A program made the translations under genes and the position numbers. A model generated the notes under the pieces. That model had not been told where the DNA came from. It did not search any database and worked only from the letters and a program-made list of their open reading frames with translations. DNA of 64,000 nucleotides, from assembly GCA_026874595.1 (NCBI GenBank), contig CM049307.1:95146330-95210329 (forward strand), read 5' to 3'. Below, one piece after another: positions 46,333 to 56,342 of the stretch; position 1 is the first letter of the stretch; each line of letters opens with the position of its first letter. This DNA comes from Sipunculus nudus (taxonomy: Eukaryota; Annelida; Sipuncula; Golfingiida; Sipunculidae).

Positions 46333-46425
46333 GAATAAATTACCGTAAGCGACCTAGCGCTTACGAAGTGCAGCTGACCGCCGCAGGCGGTAGCACATGC
46401 AGTTTAATTGTTTGTGTGACTACTA
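46321..46425 (-). repeat. DIRS-order element A1 repeat
   Basis: 105 bp, matching A2 (42089-42193) except for one C/T difference. It contains two hairpins: GTAAGCG..CGCTTAC and CCGCC-GCA-GGCGG. The gag-like ATG at 46332 lies within it. Confidence 0.88.
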
Positions 46426-47110
46426 ATCCCACGGCAGACAAACAGACGGACGCTGTGCAAAAATGGTTGCCACCAGTTTTTCGTATGATAAAGAGTTATG
46501 TGAGATCTATACACATGCAAAATTTTGGCCAAATCGTTCAAACGGTTCCCGAGATATGAGCTTGGATGTATGCAGCGTGAACGTGAATGTAGGTGGCGCC
46601 ACCTGTCATAAAATCAAGAAGGCTATCAAGGATGTATACGCATGCCGAAACTCAGGTGAATTAATCAAACCACTGCAGAGATATGAGTTTCCTGGATGTA
46701 TAAAACTGCAAAATTTTAGGCAGATATGTCAAACCACTGCAGAGATATGAGTGATTTTAACCTAAGGCAGATGAACAGATGGACACTGTGAAAACATGGT
46801 TGCAGTAGCGCCACCATTTTTTGTGTATGTTATAAAGCTATTCAAGGGCTACATTTGTACAGATTTTTTTTCCTGATCGGTCAAACGGTTCCCGAGATAT
46901 GTGTGTTTATGTATGGAAACAGACGCACAAATGGACGCTTGGCAGAGAGGAAAGGTCAGAGGTCAAAACAAAATCGGGGTGCAGCAAATCACGTGTGACC
47001 TGAACATAATCCCGGGTTTCGTAAAATTCCGCCCAGCGGTTACGGAGGAGTTCTCCGGAATCCTACGCGGCGGCGGCGTGCAACTGAAAACATAGTATCC
47101 GCAAAACTCT
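46426..47110 (+). mobile_element. Tandem-core element A, copy 3, right part
   Basis: It resumes with CCCACGGCAGACAAACAGAC and continues through core units with GGTGGCGCCACC at 46592 and a decayed palindrome near 46805. It ends AACATAGTATCCGCAAAACT at about 47092-47110. The terminal hairpin is truncated compared with copy 1. Confidence 0.72.
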
Positions 47111-47803
47111 CTCTATACAACAGTTTCCCAGCAAAACCATCCCAGGCTAAGTACCTCGCATACGACTGTTTAAGGCCTTGTTATGGCTCGATCTGCGTGT
47201 TGGTAAACACAGTCCACGTGTGTCTGTTTACCATAACAAGGCTGCGTGACCGGATGTTCGATTGTGAGCAGCAACACGCGATGTTTCAGCCAGCGGGAAC
47301 ATGTATTTTATTTTTTGGGGGGCATCAGGGCATCTCCTGATTGACACGTGTTGTGACTGGGCGATACACGCGCTGTGTTTATGTTGACGCCTGTGATGGC
47401 GCCCGATCCACTGTTTTTAACACACGTTTACAAGAGTAAGCAAACGGTTTCAGGGCAATGTTTTGACAGGTACAAATTTATTGTAAAAGGAAGAAGCGGT
47501 TTTTCTTGTTTATTCAACATGCTTTATAGGTGATTAGGCCCCTTAAGTACATGGTTAATTTATGGAATCTTACGGATATCATCAGAAACCCCTTTTATAT
47601 TTCTAGGAGGAAACTTTAAAGGACTGAGTGGACTGATCAGGGAACTTTGAAAGTTTATTTGTGGAACCCTTGTATATTGTCCTTTATGGAACCTTTGTTT
47701 GAAAACTAGTTGTACAAACAATGTAAAATAAAAATTTTAAAAATATTATTTTTATCAGACAAAAAAAACCCAGAAGAACTTTCGTTCTTACGCTTCATTC
47801 TCA
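47111..47803. other. Intergenic stretch with a short hairpin
   Basis: No gene. At 47175-47242 a 12-bp perfect inverted repeat (GCCTTGTTATGG / CCATAACAAGGC) encloses an inner one (GGTAAACACAG / CTGTTTACC), giving a roughly 68-bp hairpin that may be a tiny MITE. Confidence 0.5.
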
Positions 47804-48418
47804 GACGTATTAAGACGGACCATGAGCATTATTAATTAAATATTCTGTTTATTATATCAGACTTATCAATTACCTAGTTTTCGTCTGTTCCTATTGTATG
47901 TAGTAAATGATAAAGCAAATACTAAACGCAGGCCACAAATTCCACATAAACTGTTGAAAACACTAAAGTTCACCATAGATTTTAGACTCCTCAAGAAACT
48001 GAAATTTGCAATATACTTACTAGCGCTGTTTCTGACGCAACTCGGGTTTCCAATTATGTACGTGTTTGCTCCACACAAAGGCAGTGACATGGGTTTACTA
48101 AAAATGAAGCCAAATGGTTCGTTTCTTGTATCAGCATTGGGAGTTTAATTGGAAGAATTACAACAGGATTAATCGGGAATGTATCGTTTCTACAAGGTCG
48201 GCGTCTCCGTCTACATCAGTTTAGTGTTGCCTTTGCATGCGTGGGTCTCATCTTGGTTCCTGTCTGTACCAGTTTGTGGTCTATGTACGCAATTCTTTCC
48301 ATAATAGGCTTCGCAACAGGTGGGTACAACTAATTTTGTGTATCCTGCATCATACGCTCCCCAATCAACGGTCATACACTGCAGTTGTCCCAGATTTCCC
48401 TCATTGTAATTGCTGCTT
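47804..48418 (+). pseudogene. MCT exon-3-like pseudogene, left arm of inverted duplication
   Basis: About 60 codons, NTKRRPQIPHKLLKTLKFTI through QLGFPIMYVFAPHKGSDMG, correspond to the loop and TM7 of the MCT-like transporter at 30 kb. A one-base loss right after SDMG breaks the frame. Downstream the matching frame continues to a preserved donor-like GCAACAG|GTGGGTAC (48317), so this came from genomic DNA with its intron, not a retrocopy. It lacks the first half of the exon and all other exons. Divergence from the intact gene shows it derives from a different paralogue. Confidence 0.83.
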
Positions 48419-49392
48419 TGAATAACAAAATGCTCTAGGAGAGTGTAATATCGCAATATGCATCGAGCGCCAAATTTTAAACATGCGCTAACCGCTCTGG
48501 TTGAATTGATTTTTTGGACCTGTTCCGGAAACGGTGTAATCAGGTAACCGGCGGTGTCATTACGATCAACGGTGTCGCATATTTAGGAGATGGATACACA
48601 ATGTAGGGATGGTAATACTTTGAAATTTTCATTTTTCCAATCGATAGGCATTAAAACAGGTTAGCCTTTCCGCTAGTGATGCATCCTACACTCATATCAA
48701 CCTTTCAGTCACACTTCGCTCATTGTAAACCTGATTCTGCCATCTTACATGTCATCTTCATGCAACCTTGCATGTAAATAGTTATGATTGTATTCAGTAG
48801 TAAACACTGTTATATCAGAAACTCAATTGTGCAGTAAACAACCTAGGTAAATATAGGAGATGAGAGCCTAAATGCCGGAGAGTATAAGAAATTATAGACC
48901 ATTTTAATAGGACAATATAGGAGATATAGGGAGTCGGTGGAACACCACCTGTAAAATGTTTCGTTTTTGTTGCTACTTATTAGCTACTAATGTGGAAACC
49001 ATCTAGGAATTCACCTTTCAAACAGATTGGTAAAAAATAAAAAAAAAAGCCTTTCCGTGCACGTGCTCGTCTGTCTGAGACAGGCGGAAAGGCCTTATTA
49101 CGACCGCTGACAATGCGATACCACGCCTGTCATTGATCTGATTGCAACTGGTATTGCAACTGACCATGATCGCTCGGTTCTGACACTTACGTCGCTGTTT
49201 CCAGTACGGCTGTTTTCTAAAACTGATCTTTGGTCGGATTGATAGTCACATGTGTTTTTTTTTGCACTTTATATTTATTTTGGACCTTAAAAGGGGAATT
49301 TGACACCCAGGGCGCCCCTGTGATGATAAAATATTTAAAAAAAGTTTTGGACCAACAATATTATCATTCGGCTAAATATTTTGCCGTTTCTG
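48419..49392. other. Spacer between the inverted MCT pseudogene arms
   Basis: No coding similarity. It contains a short hairpin at 49049-49093 (GCCTTTCCG ... CGGAAAGGC) with an inner CTGTCT/AGACAG. Otherwise it is unremarkable AT-rich DNA. Confidence 0.5.
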
Positions 49393-50007
49393 AAGCAGCA
49401 ATTACAATGAGGGAAATCTGGGACAACTGCAGTGTATGACCGTTGATTGGGGAGCGTATGATGCAGGATACACAAAATTAGTTGTACCCACCTGTTGCGA
49501 AGCCTATTATGGCAAGAACTGCGTACATAGACCACAAACTGGTACAGACAGGAACCAAGATGAGACCCACGAATGCCAAGGCAACACTAAACTGATGTAG
49601 ACGGAGACGCCGACCTTGTAGAAACGATACATTCCCGATTAATCCTGTTGTAATTCTTCCAATTAAACTCCCAATGCTGATACAAGAAACGAACCATTTG
49701 GCTTCATTTTTAGTAAACCCATGTCACTGCCTTTGTGTGGAGCAAACACGTACATAATTGGAAACCCGAGTTGCGTCAGAAACAGCGCTAGTAAGTATAT
49801 TGCAAATTTCAGTTTCTTGAGGAGTCTTAAATCAATTGTGAACTTTAGTGTTTTCAACAGTTTATGTGGAATTTGTGGCCTGCGTTTAGTATTTGCTTTT
49901 TCATTTAATACAAACAATAGGAACAGACGAAAACTAGGTAATTGATAAGTCTGATATAATAAACAGAATATTTAATTAATAATGCTCATGGTCCGTCTTA
50001 ATACGTC
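49393..50007 (-). pseudogene. MCT exon-3-like pseudogene, right arm of inverted duplication
   Basis: A reverse-complement copy of 47804-48418, also 615 bp, with only a handful of substitutions by eye (for example GTATGTAGTAAATGAT versus GTTTGTATTAAATGAA). It carries the same one-base lesion after SDMG, so the lesion is older than the duplication. A 974-bp spacer separates the arms. Confidence 0.85.
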
Positions 50008-50464
50008 TTGTAGTATTTGTTTGACAGGGCAAACTCTGTAACTAAACCGTAAACATCACATATTAAATGACCGTTAAACATAGGAATGGATATGGTCAAC
50101 ATAAGATGCATCAATACGAAATACATATGTTTTCTTCTCCTTGCTTTATTAACTGTATATAATATTTACAAGTAATGTGTTGGTAATTATTGTACTTTCA
50201 AGTTTACGTGTAAAAGCCTACCTCAAATTGTAATGCTTTTTTACGACAATATGCGATTGACATAATGAAATAACGTGTGATTTATTAATTTATGAACAAT
50301 TCTTTTGACAAGAAAATGACTTAACTAGAAGAAATTGTGTCATGAAATGCGCAGTTAAATATACAATTATTATGTTATGGAATATAGTTCGGATAGACTC
50401 ACGTTGTGTTTGTTATTACTTCTTGCTCATCGGATATTACCACAAATTAATTTAACTATAAGGC
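50008..50464. other. Stretch downstream of the METTL24-like gene
   Basis: AT-rich. It probably includes the 3' UTR of the minus-strand METTL24-like gene. No other feature was seen. Confidence 0.4.
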
Positions 50465-50785
50465 CTAATGTTCATTTGTCAGAAACCGGTTGTTAATGTA
50501 GAATAATTCCATAAAGGCATATCGTGTCTTGTCTGTGATCTTAGAAACATAATGAGTGTGCTTGTTAATGTGCGTTTGGAAGCGTCTAAAGCCAGCATCA
50601 TCAACTGATTTAAGGAGTTTGTACACATGGAAAAGTCCATCTGGTTTCTCAAAGCGATATGTCGCGTTGATGTGAAGCTCAAAAAAGAACTGTTTTACTT
50701 TTTTGAGGGCACCTGATTCTATCATATCTGGGATGGCCTCCCATTCCGAAAATTCGACGTCCATCTTAAGGATGTCCAAGACGCG
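50465..50785 (-). CDS. METTL24-like last exon
   Basis: The acceptor is CTACTTTCAG. The exon encodes RVLDILKMDVEFSEWEAIPD, then KKVKQFFFELHINATYRF, and a C-terminal region ending YINNRFLTNEH with TAG at 50467-50465. Confidence 0.87.
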   Translation of the reverse strand, partial: RVLDILKMDVEFSEWEAIPDMIESGALKKVKQFFFELHINATYRFEKPDGLFHVYKLLKSVDDAGFRRFQTHINKHTHYVSKITDKTRYAFMELFYINNRFLTNEH

Positions 50786-53783
50786 CTGAAAGTAGACGGA
50801 AACGTCAGACTCTACAAGAAAGCTTTATATCGACAAGACATGAAATGTCAATGCTTAGTCTGGAATCGACAAGACATGAAATGTCATTCCTTATTTAACA
50901 ATCGACAAGACATGAAATATCATTCCTTATTCTAGAATCGAAAAGACATGAAATGTCATTCCTTATTTTAGAATCGACAAGACATGAAATATCATTTCTT
51001 ATTCTAGAAAAAAACAAGACATAAAATGTCATTACTTATTCTAGAATCGACGAGACATGAAATGTCATTCCTTTATTTTGGAATCGACAAGACATGAAAT
51101 ATCATTACTTATTCTAGAATCGACAAAACATAAAATGTCATTACTTATTCTAGAATCGACGAGACATGAAATGTCATTCCTTATTCTAGAATCGACAAGA
51201 TATGAAATGTCATTACTTATTCTAGAATCGACAAGACATGAAATGTCATTCCTTATTCTAGAATCGACAAGACACGAAATGTCATACTTATTCTAGAATC
51301 GTAAAGACATGAAATGTCATTACTTGTGCTAGAAAAATCGACAAAATATAAAAGTCATTACTTTTTATAGAAATCGACAAGACATGAAATGTTATTACTT
51401 GTTCTAGAAAATGACGTGACATGAATTGTCATTAGTTATTCTAGAAACTGACAAGACATGAAATGTCATTATTTATTCTGGAAATCGACAGGATATGAAA
51501 TAATATTCTTATTTTTGAAATCGACAATACATGAAATGTCATTTCTTATTCTAAAAATCGACAAGACACGAAATTACTTATTCTAGAAATTGACAGGACT
51601 TAAAATGTACTTGCTTATTTTAGAAATGAATTTTTCTAGAAATTGACAGGACATGAAATTTCTTCAGGTGCCCTAGAAATCGACATGACCACATTTAATT
51701 AACAAAAATTACCACATATCGACGATGTCCAAGAACTACTGGATATATGCACGGAATGCATTGTATTTATTCTAGAAATCAACGCGACATTCCTTTTTCC
51801 GTTCCAAGAAATTAAAAGCTTAAGATATAAGATCATTTTCTGATCAAAGTAATCGACAAGACATTCTTTTCCAAAACCGTTGACACGGGAGAAAATAAAT
51901 TCTAATTATTACAAGGTTTTGCCAGAAATCAACAAGACAAGCATATGAGTAAAACTAAATGCTTGCAGTATGGAAAAAACAGAGAAAACAGAATGTTACT
52001 ACAGTGATAAAATGTAAATTTTTACACTTACATCATTGTGGTTAAGCTCATTTATGATGGTCTTCAGTGTCTTGCCTTTCCAGTATTTTTTGATCGCACC
52101 ATCTGTGCCGGATATCCCAATGTTATGGAACCATACATTCTCAGAATGCTTGTGATCTTCTTTGCCAATACTCGAATGCAACAGCATGGAATTATGATCA
52201 TTTAATACCACAAGAAATATTTTAAAAAATCATCCACAGTGTATCCAGGTCATTTTGAACAAACGGACAGAATTTTAAAACGTACAAAGTCACAGGGATA
52301 CGTAAAGTGCAGTCTATAGTATAAATGCTCCAGCTAAAAAAAATTAACCATATAAAAATCTTAGTTTGTTTTCTAATCAATTGCATTTCGTATAAAGAAA
52401 TGAAACATCTTATTGAACCGGCTTCTGTGGCTCAGGGGTAGAGTTTAGGCTTCAAAGCCGGGAGATCGTGATTTCGAATCTCAGCCGAGGCGGTCCCCAC
52501 CCAGGGTGAGCGCTCTGCAGACTTAATGGGAAGGCCGTGCCCAACAGGTCCGTGCACTTCGTAGTAGAATCCTCATTAACGCTGCGTAGCGGATGTCGTT
52601 GGGGGGGGGGGGGTTGCTTGCAGACACCTTCGGGGATTAGCATATTTCTAATTACCACAATTGTTTATCAGCGCCACCTGGTGTCTGAACTTAATATAAT
52701 AACTATATATATTTTTTTGTCTTTATACGCAAAAACAGTGTTAAAATGAGCAGTTCCCACTGAAAAGCTTATATCTTGTTAAATGTACAGTATTTGGTCC
52801 TAAATAGAAACTGGTAAAACACGTTCAGTAGTTCAACGAATTTATCGACATCTTTAGAAAGGAAACAAACTTTAGATAAATTCATAATACCTGGGATCAA
52901 AGGAGTGTACCTCACACTGGTACGCTTCTGATACAGCCTCGTCGAAGCTCCAATCATTAGAAATCCTGTGGAGAATATTAAGGAATATTAATCGTGCATG
53001 GCCACTGATAAGAAGTGTAATATATAAAGGGAGAAAATGTGTTGCCATCCTCCGGTCAACTTCAAATGTGCATAAACGATTGGCTGCGCTCTATTCGTAA
53101 ACCAAAGACCTTTCTTAAATCTATTGAGTCAGCATATTACTGCATATTTTATATTTAATCTACCTTATATTTAAAGGTATATTAATATTTATAACATCCA
53201 ATAGCTATTCGCCACTTCATGGTTGTAATGATTTATTGAAAATGTCCATTAGAATATACGTGTAATGAATATGCACATTAAGTAATTTTTGTTATCATTT
53301 TGATTTGTCATTGTCTCTAGAATGCACTGCATGGCCATCCATCCATTCTGTTGCAATAATATAGTGGTAAACAGTAAAATACATGCCAGGGGATTTGCTA
53401 AAATGCTATGTTAAAACCGATTTTTTTCTCGCACATGGCAGGTGTTGTTTAAATGTAAACCATCGTACTGAAAACGTACTTATAGGCCATGAAGCGTTGT
53501 CAAAAATGACCAAAATATTTGCATCTTCATTGAGAGTAACATCACGGTGCTTGATACAAGATGTAAAGCACTCTGACTCTGGGAATGTCAGACGGTCGAA
53601 ATGGCCTTTTGAACGGCCATGGACATTTTACATGTATATGTGATATTTTACCCGAACGAGTAGACGAGACACTCCCCACGGGCAGGCTTTATTTCTGAGT
53701 CTGCACACGTGAACCAGCCGCCATCTTCCACGCGACCCATCCGGGCTATTTTCTGACAGTGAACCCCTGGGAGCATCAGGTAC
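50465..53783 (-). CDS. METTL24-like methyltransferase, 3' four exons (partial gene)
   Basis: Exons 53783-53652, 52965-52891, 52170-52032 and 50785-50465 join in one frame to about 222 residues ending at TAG. In order: GGWFTCADSEIKP, CLVYSFGISNDWSFDEAV, CEVHSFDPSIGKEDHKHSEN, DILKMDVEFSEWEAIPDM, and VKQFFFELHINATY. This is the Methyltransf_21/FkbM-like domain as in METTL24: YSFG and HSFDPS are the cofactor-site region, and KMDVEFSEW is the second conserved block. It probably transfers methyl from SAM, with unknown substrate. METTL24-type proteins usually have an N-terminal signal anchor; upstream exons with that part are not found, and a 5.9-kb element lies next upstream. The first intron phase here is 2. 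Confidence 0.82.
50829..51690. repeat. 36-bp minisatellite in an intron of the METTL24-like gene
   Basis: About 24 tandem units of the form AATCGACAAGACATGAAATG followed by TCATT(A/C)CTTATTCTAG, with a 36-bp period. It is well preserved from 50829 to 51320 and increasingly diverged to about 51690, with echoes to 51920. Each good unit contains two palindromes, GACAT-GAA-ATGTC and TTCTAGAA. Because 36 is a multiple of three, a repetitive plus-strand frame (51057-51296) appears; it is not called as a gene. Confidence 0.92.
52032..52170 (-). CDS. METTL24-like exon (third visible)
   Basis: The acceptor is taken as GCATTCGAG, a weak polypyrimidine context but the only one giving the family reading SIGKEDHKHSENVWFHNIGI. 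It ends INELNHND at GAT|GTAAGTG, phase 0. Confidence 0.78.
52415..52625 (+). mobile_element. tRNA-derived SINE, copy 2
   Basis: A pol III A box TGGCTCAGGGGTAGAG (52428-52443) and a B-box-like GATTTCGAATCTC (about 52468-52482) give a tRNA-like head. The body contains CCCAGGGTGAGCGCTCTGCA and GACTTAATGGGAAGG, as in the relic at 8.3 kb. It lies antisense in a METTL24-like intron. A G run (about 52600-52613) and a GATTAGCATATTTC tail follow; the 3' limit is uncertain. Confidence 0.72.
52891..52965 (-). CDS. METTL24-like exon (second visible)
   Basis: A 75-nt exon between TCCACAG and CCCAG|GTATTATG. It encodes ISNDWSFDEAVSEAYQCEVH then SFDP. Its codon split AG|T with the next exon gives the conserved SFDPS. 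Confidence 0.85.
53652..53783 (-). CDS. METTL24-like exon (first visible)
   Basis: The acceptor is TTTAATTGAAG. The exon encodes YLMLPGVHCQKIARMGRVED, GGWFTCADSE and CLVYSF, and ends in phase 2 at TTCGG|GTAAAA. The start codon is not in this exon. Confidence 0.8.
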
Positions 53784-53919
53784 CTTCAATTAAACAAAAA
53801 TGAAATCAGCAAAATCAGCTTCACGAATTAAGAATACGAATACTTTCAAAATTATTTGGTAATTTTTTAACTTGCTTAATTTTGTCACCTGGCCAATGCC
53901 GTCTTTAAAGGATGTATTT

Positions 53920-54472
53920 CAGTGGGATGCGACAGCCTTGCGATTAGTTGGAGACACAACAATTGCGAGAAAATACGCGAATTAGCGACAATTTTCTCTT
54001 GCTATCACACTGAATCGTACTTAGAACACTTTTGCGAAAATCGTACGAGTGTTTGGTCCAAATTTCGGCTGGAGTTCGTATATCAGTCGTGCGAATGTCG
54101 TGCGATGTTCAAAAGACAATTTTCGCACGACAATTCGCGCGCAGAATGTCAGATTCTCATTTTTATCTCCAAAAATTTGCAATGTAGATGCATAGGTCGC
54201 AGACCTCTCTTAATGTTGTCTCGCAGTTCTCGCACTTCCTGACTCTCGGAAGCTGACTCGAGAATAGTTCGAGACGGTTTTGAGACAACAGCGACGCCTC
54301 TGCGACCATTTTGTGAGAAATTTTTTATCATGTTCAAAATTTGTGCGACTAGTTAGCGTAATTTTGGGAATCACGCGAGGAAATAGAGAACCACCGCGAA
54401 TTTTCAAAGACACTTTAGAGACTGTCTCGCGAATGCATACGCAACTTGTCGCAAAGCTGTCGCAGCCCAGTG
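53920..54472. mobile_element. CpG-rich MITE with ~28-bp terminal inverted repeats
   Basis: The left end CAGTGGGATGCGACAGCC pairs with right end (other strand) CACTGGGCTGCGACAGCT. Matching continues through TTGCGA..AGTTG, with about 24 of 28 positions identical by eye. The interior is CpG-rich with many TCGCAC/GCGACA words, and there is no transposase frame. No clear target duplication was found. It lies about 135 bp upstream of the first visible METTL24-like exon and directly beside the 5.9-kb TTAA-flanked element. Confidence 0.6.
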
Positions 54473-56342
54473 TGATACAGACTTAATGGACAATGGGCCA
54501 ACTGTAACCCCCATCCCCCCCCCCCCCCAGGGATTTTATGAGATGGTATTTTTTGTGAAGTAGGAGGTATATTCTTTCAGAATTTGGTTGTCTGCCAGGC
54601 GACCATTGGTGAATTTGGCCTTGCGCGCCGCCATTTTGAATATATAATGAGGCTGCTGTTTTCGCGTAACTTTATCAATATATAACCAACGTTATCATGA
54701 CATGCACAAAGTTTTGGTTTGTTAAACGTAAGGGATTCAAGAAAGACACTCTTGAACAAATATTTACCTTCATTTGGTAGATGTTACAGGGCAGATCATA
54801 AGTACCAATTGGGATTATTGGGGAATTTTGGCCCGATAGGCCGCCATTTTGAATATATAATTAGATATTTGTTTCGACATATTTTTTTAGTCCTCATATT
54901 TTTTTTCAATATATCACCGAAAGGACAAATAACAATTATGAAGTAATATTTGATAGCTAATGCTGATCTCCTCTCAGTAAATGTCTGCCTTTCGATATTT
55001 GGTGATTTTTTACAAATTAGGCTTCCATTTTAAATATATATATTGAGGTAGCTGTTTCCGCGTAACTCCCTCAATGTATGAGCAAAGTTATCATGCAATG
55101 CACCAAATTTATGATTGTCAAGTCCAAGGAATACAAAACAAATACTTGTGATCTAATTATGCCATAATTGAAAAGATATTACAGTTCAGGTCATAATTAT
55201 CATTTGATATTGATAATGATTTTGGCCTTTTATGCCGCCATTTTGAATATATAATTAGCCATATGCAGAAATAACATTTTTGTTCCAGTATTTTTACTAT
55301 GAAGTGTGATACATGTATATATAGGTTTTTAGAGTGATATTTTAAGTCCTTTTAAAAATATTGCCCATATATATATAAATATCCCACATTTTCTATTTTT
55401 GTTTCATTTGTAATAAAACTAAGTTATAAAATATGTGGATGTAAAATTTTTATGAAAAATGTTTATGGATTTAAATGATACTATAAGACACTGTTCATAG
55501 CCCTTTTATTCAGTTTCTCATTGTTAGAGACCCACATCTGTTCTTATTATCTTTCATATACATCTTTCACATGTATATGTAATTCCCGCCATCCGTCCAT
55601 CTGTTAGACTGGCACTTTTTGGAACCAGAAAGTAAGTCTTAGTGACGTATATTATCCAAGCCACGTGGCAAAACATGTACAATGAATGTCAGACTCTTTG
55701 AAGTGTTTGAAGTGTTGCAGATTTTTCCTGAAATTGTTTCAAACAATTACTCAGAACAGACCTTGACCTTCGGGTTATTGTGAACATCATAGCATTTGAA
55801 GTACTACATATTTTTCCTAAAATGTGATACACAAACTGTTTCAACAAAGTTCTCAAATTTGAAGTAAAAATATCGGAACCCCATAATTATTGACGTATTG
55901 CACATATTTTCCTCAAGTTTGATAGATGGATTGTTTCAACCATTTTCTTTGAAGAGGAACACTGGCTTGACCTTGATCTGCCAAGCAGCCTCCTTGCAAA
56001 TGCTCTTGTCAGAGCAGTATCTGTATTTAAATGATTGTTCCATTTGAGAATATGTTTGCTGCCGCATTTCAGATCATATAGAACGCCATTATTGCCACCA
56101 GGCAGCCTTCTTGAATTCATTTTGCAATTATAACCTTAAGAATTGTAACATATAAGATAATGCAGCCAAGCATGTATTCATGTAATCCTGCAAAGACTTT
56201 GTCAAGGATTTTTTTTTTTTCAAAAATAAGACTGACAGTGATGAAAGTCCAGTATGCACTGAGTGAAGTTCATACAGAAGCGCAAATTTCTATAAATAAT
56301 ACTCACATGGATTATCTTTAAATTTGTTAAATATATATGTAA

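Larger units (their letters stand above)
41919..46425 (-). mobile_element. DIRS-order (tyrosine recombinase) retrotransposon with split direct repeats
   Basis: On the minus strand the order is A1 (46425-46321), gag-like ORF, RT, RNase H, tyrosine recombinase, B1 (42276-42199), A2 (42193-42089), an approximately 90-bp spacer, and B2 (41997-41919). The A copies are both exactly 105 bp and differ at one base by eye; the B copies are 78-79 bp. This A1-ORFs-B1-A2-B2 arrangement is the split-direct-repeat structure of PAT/Ngaro-type elements, as opposed to the inverted termini of DIRS1. Integration by tyrosine recombinase makes no target duplication, and none is seen. gag and recombinase frames are open, but pol has an in-frame stop and a one-base frame change. 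It inserted into tandem-core element A. Confidence 0.87.

Noticed and set aside
51057-51296. Plus-strand open frame with a 12-residue repeat (ILESTRHEMS type)
   Set aside because: It is produced by the 36-bp minisatellite, whose unit length is a multiple of three; it lies in an intron of an antisense gene and has no flanking coding signal.
50829-51690. Possible CRISPR array (regular 36-bp spacing)
   Set aside because: Units are contiguous repeats without unique spacers, and the DNA is eukaryotic; it is a minisatellite.
52415-52490. Functional tRNA gene
   Set aside because: The A box is good, but the B box is degenerate, the acceptor stem does not close, and the same body downstream occurs at 8.3 kb; it is a SINE head.
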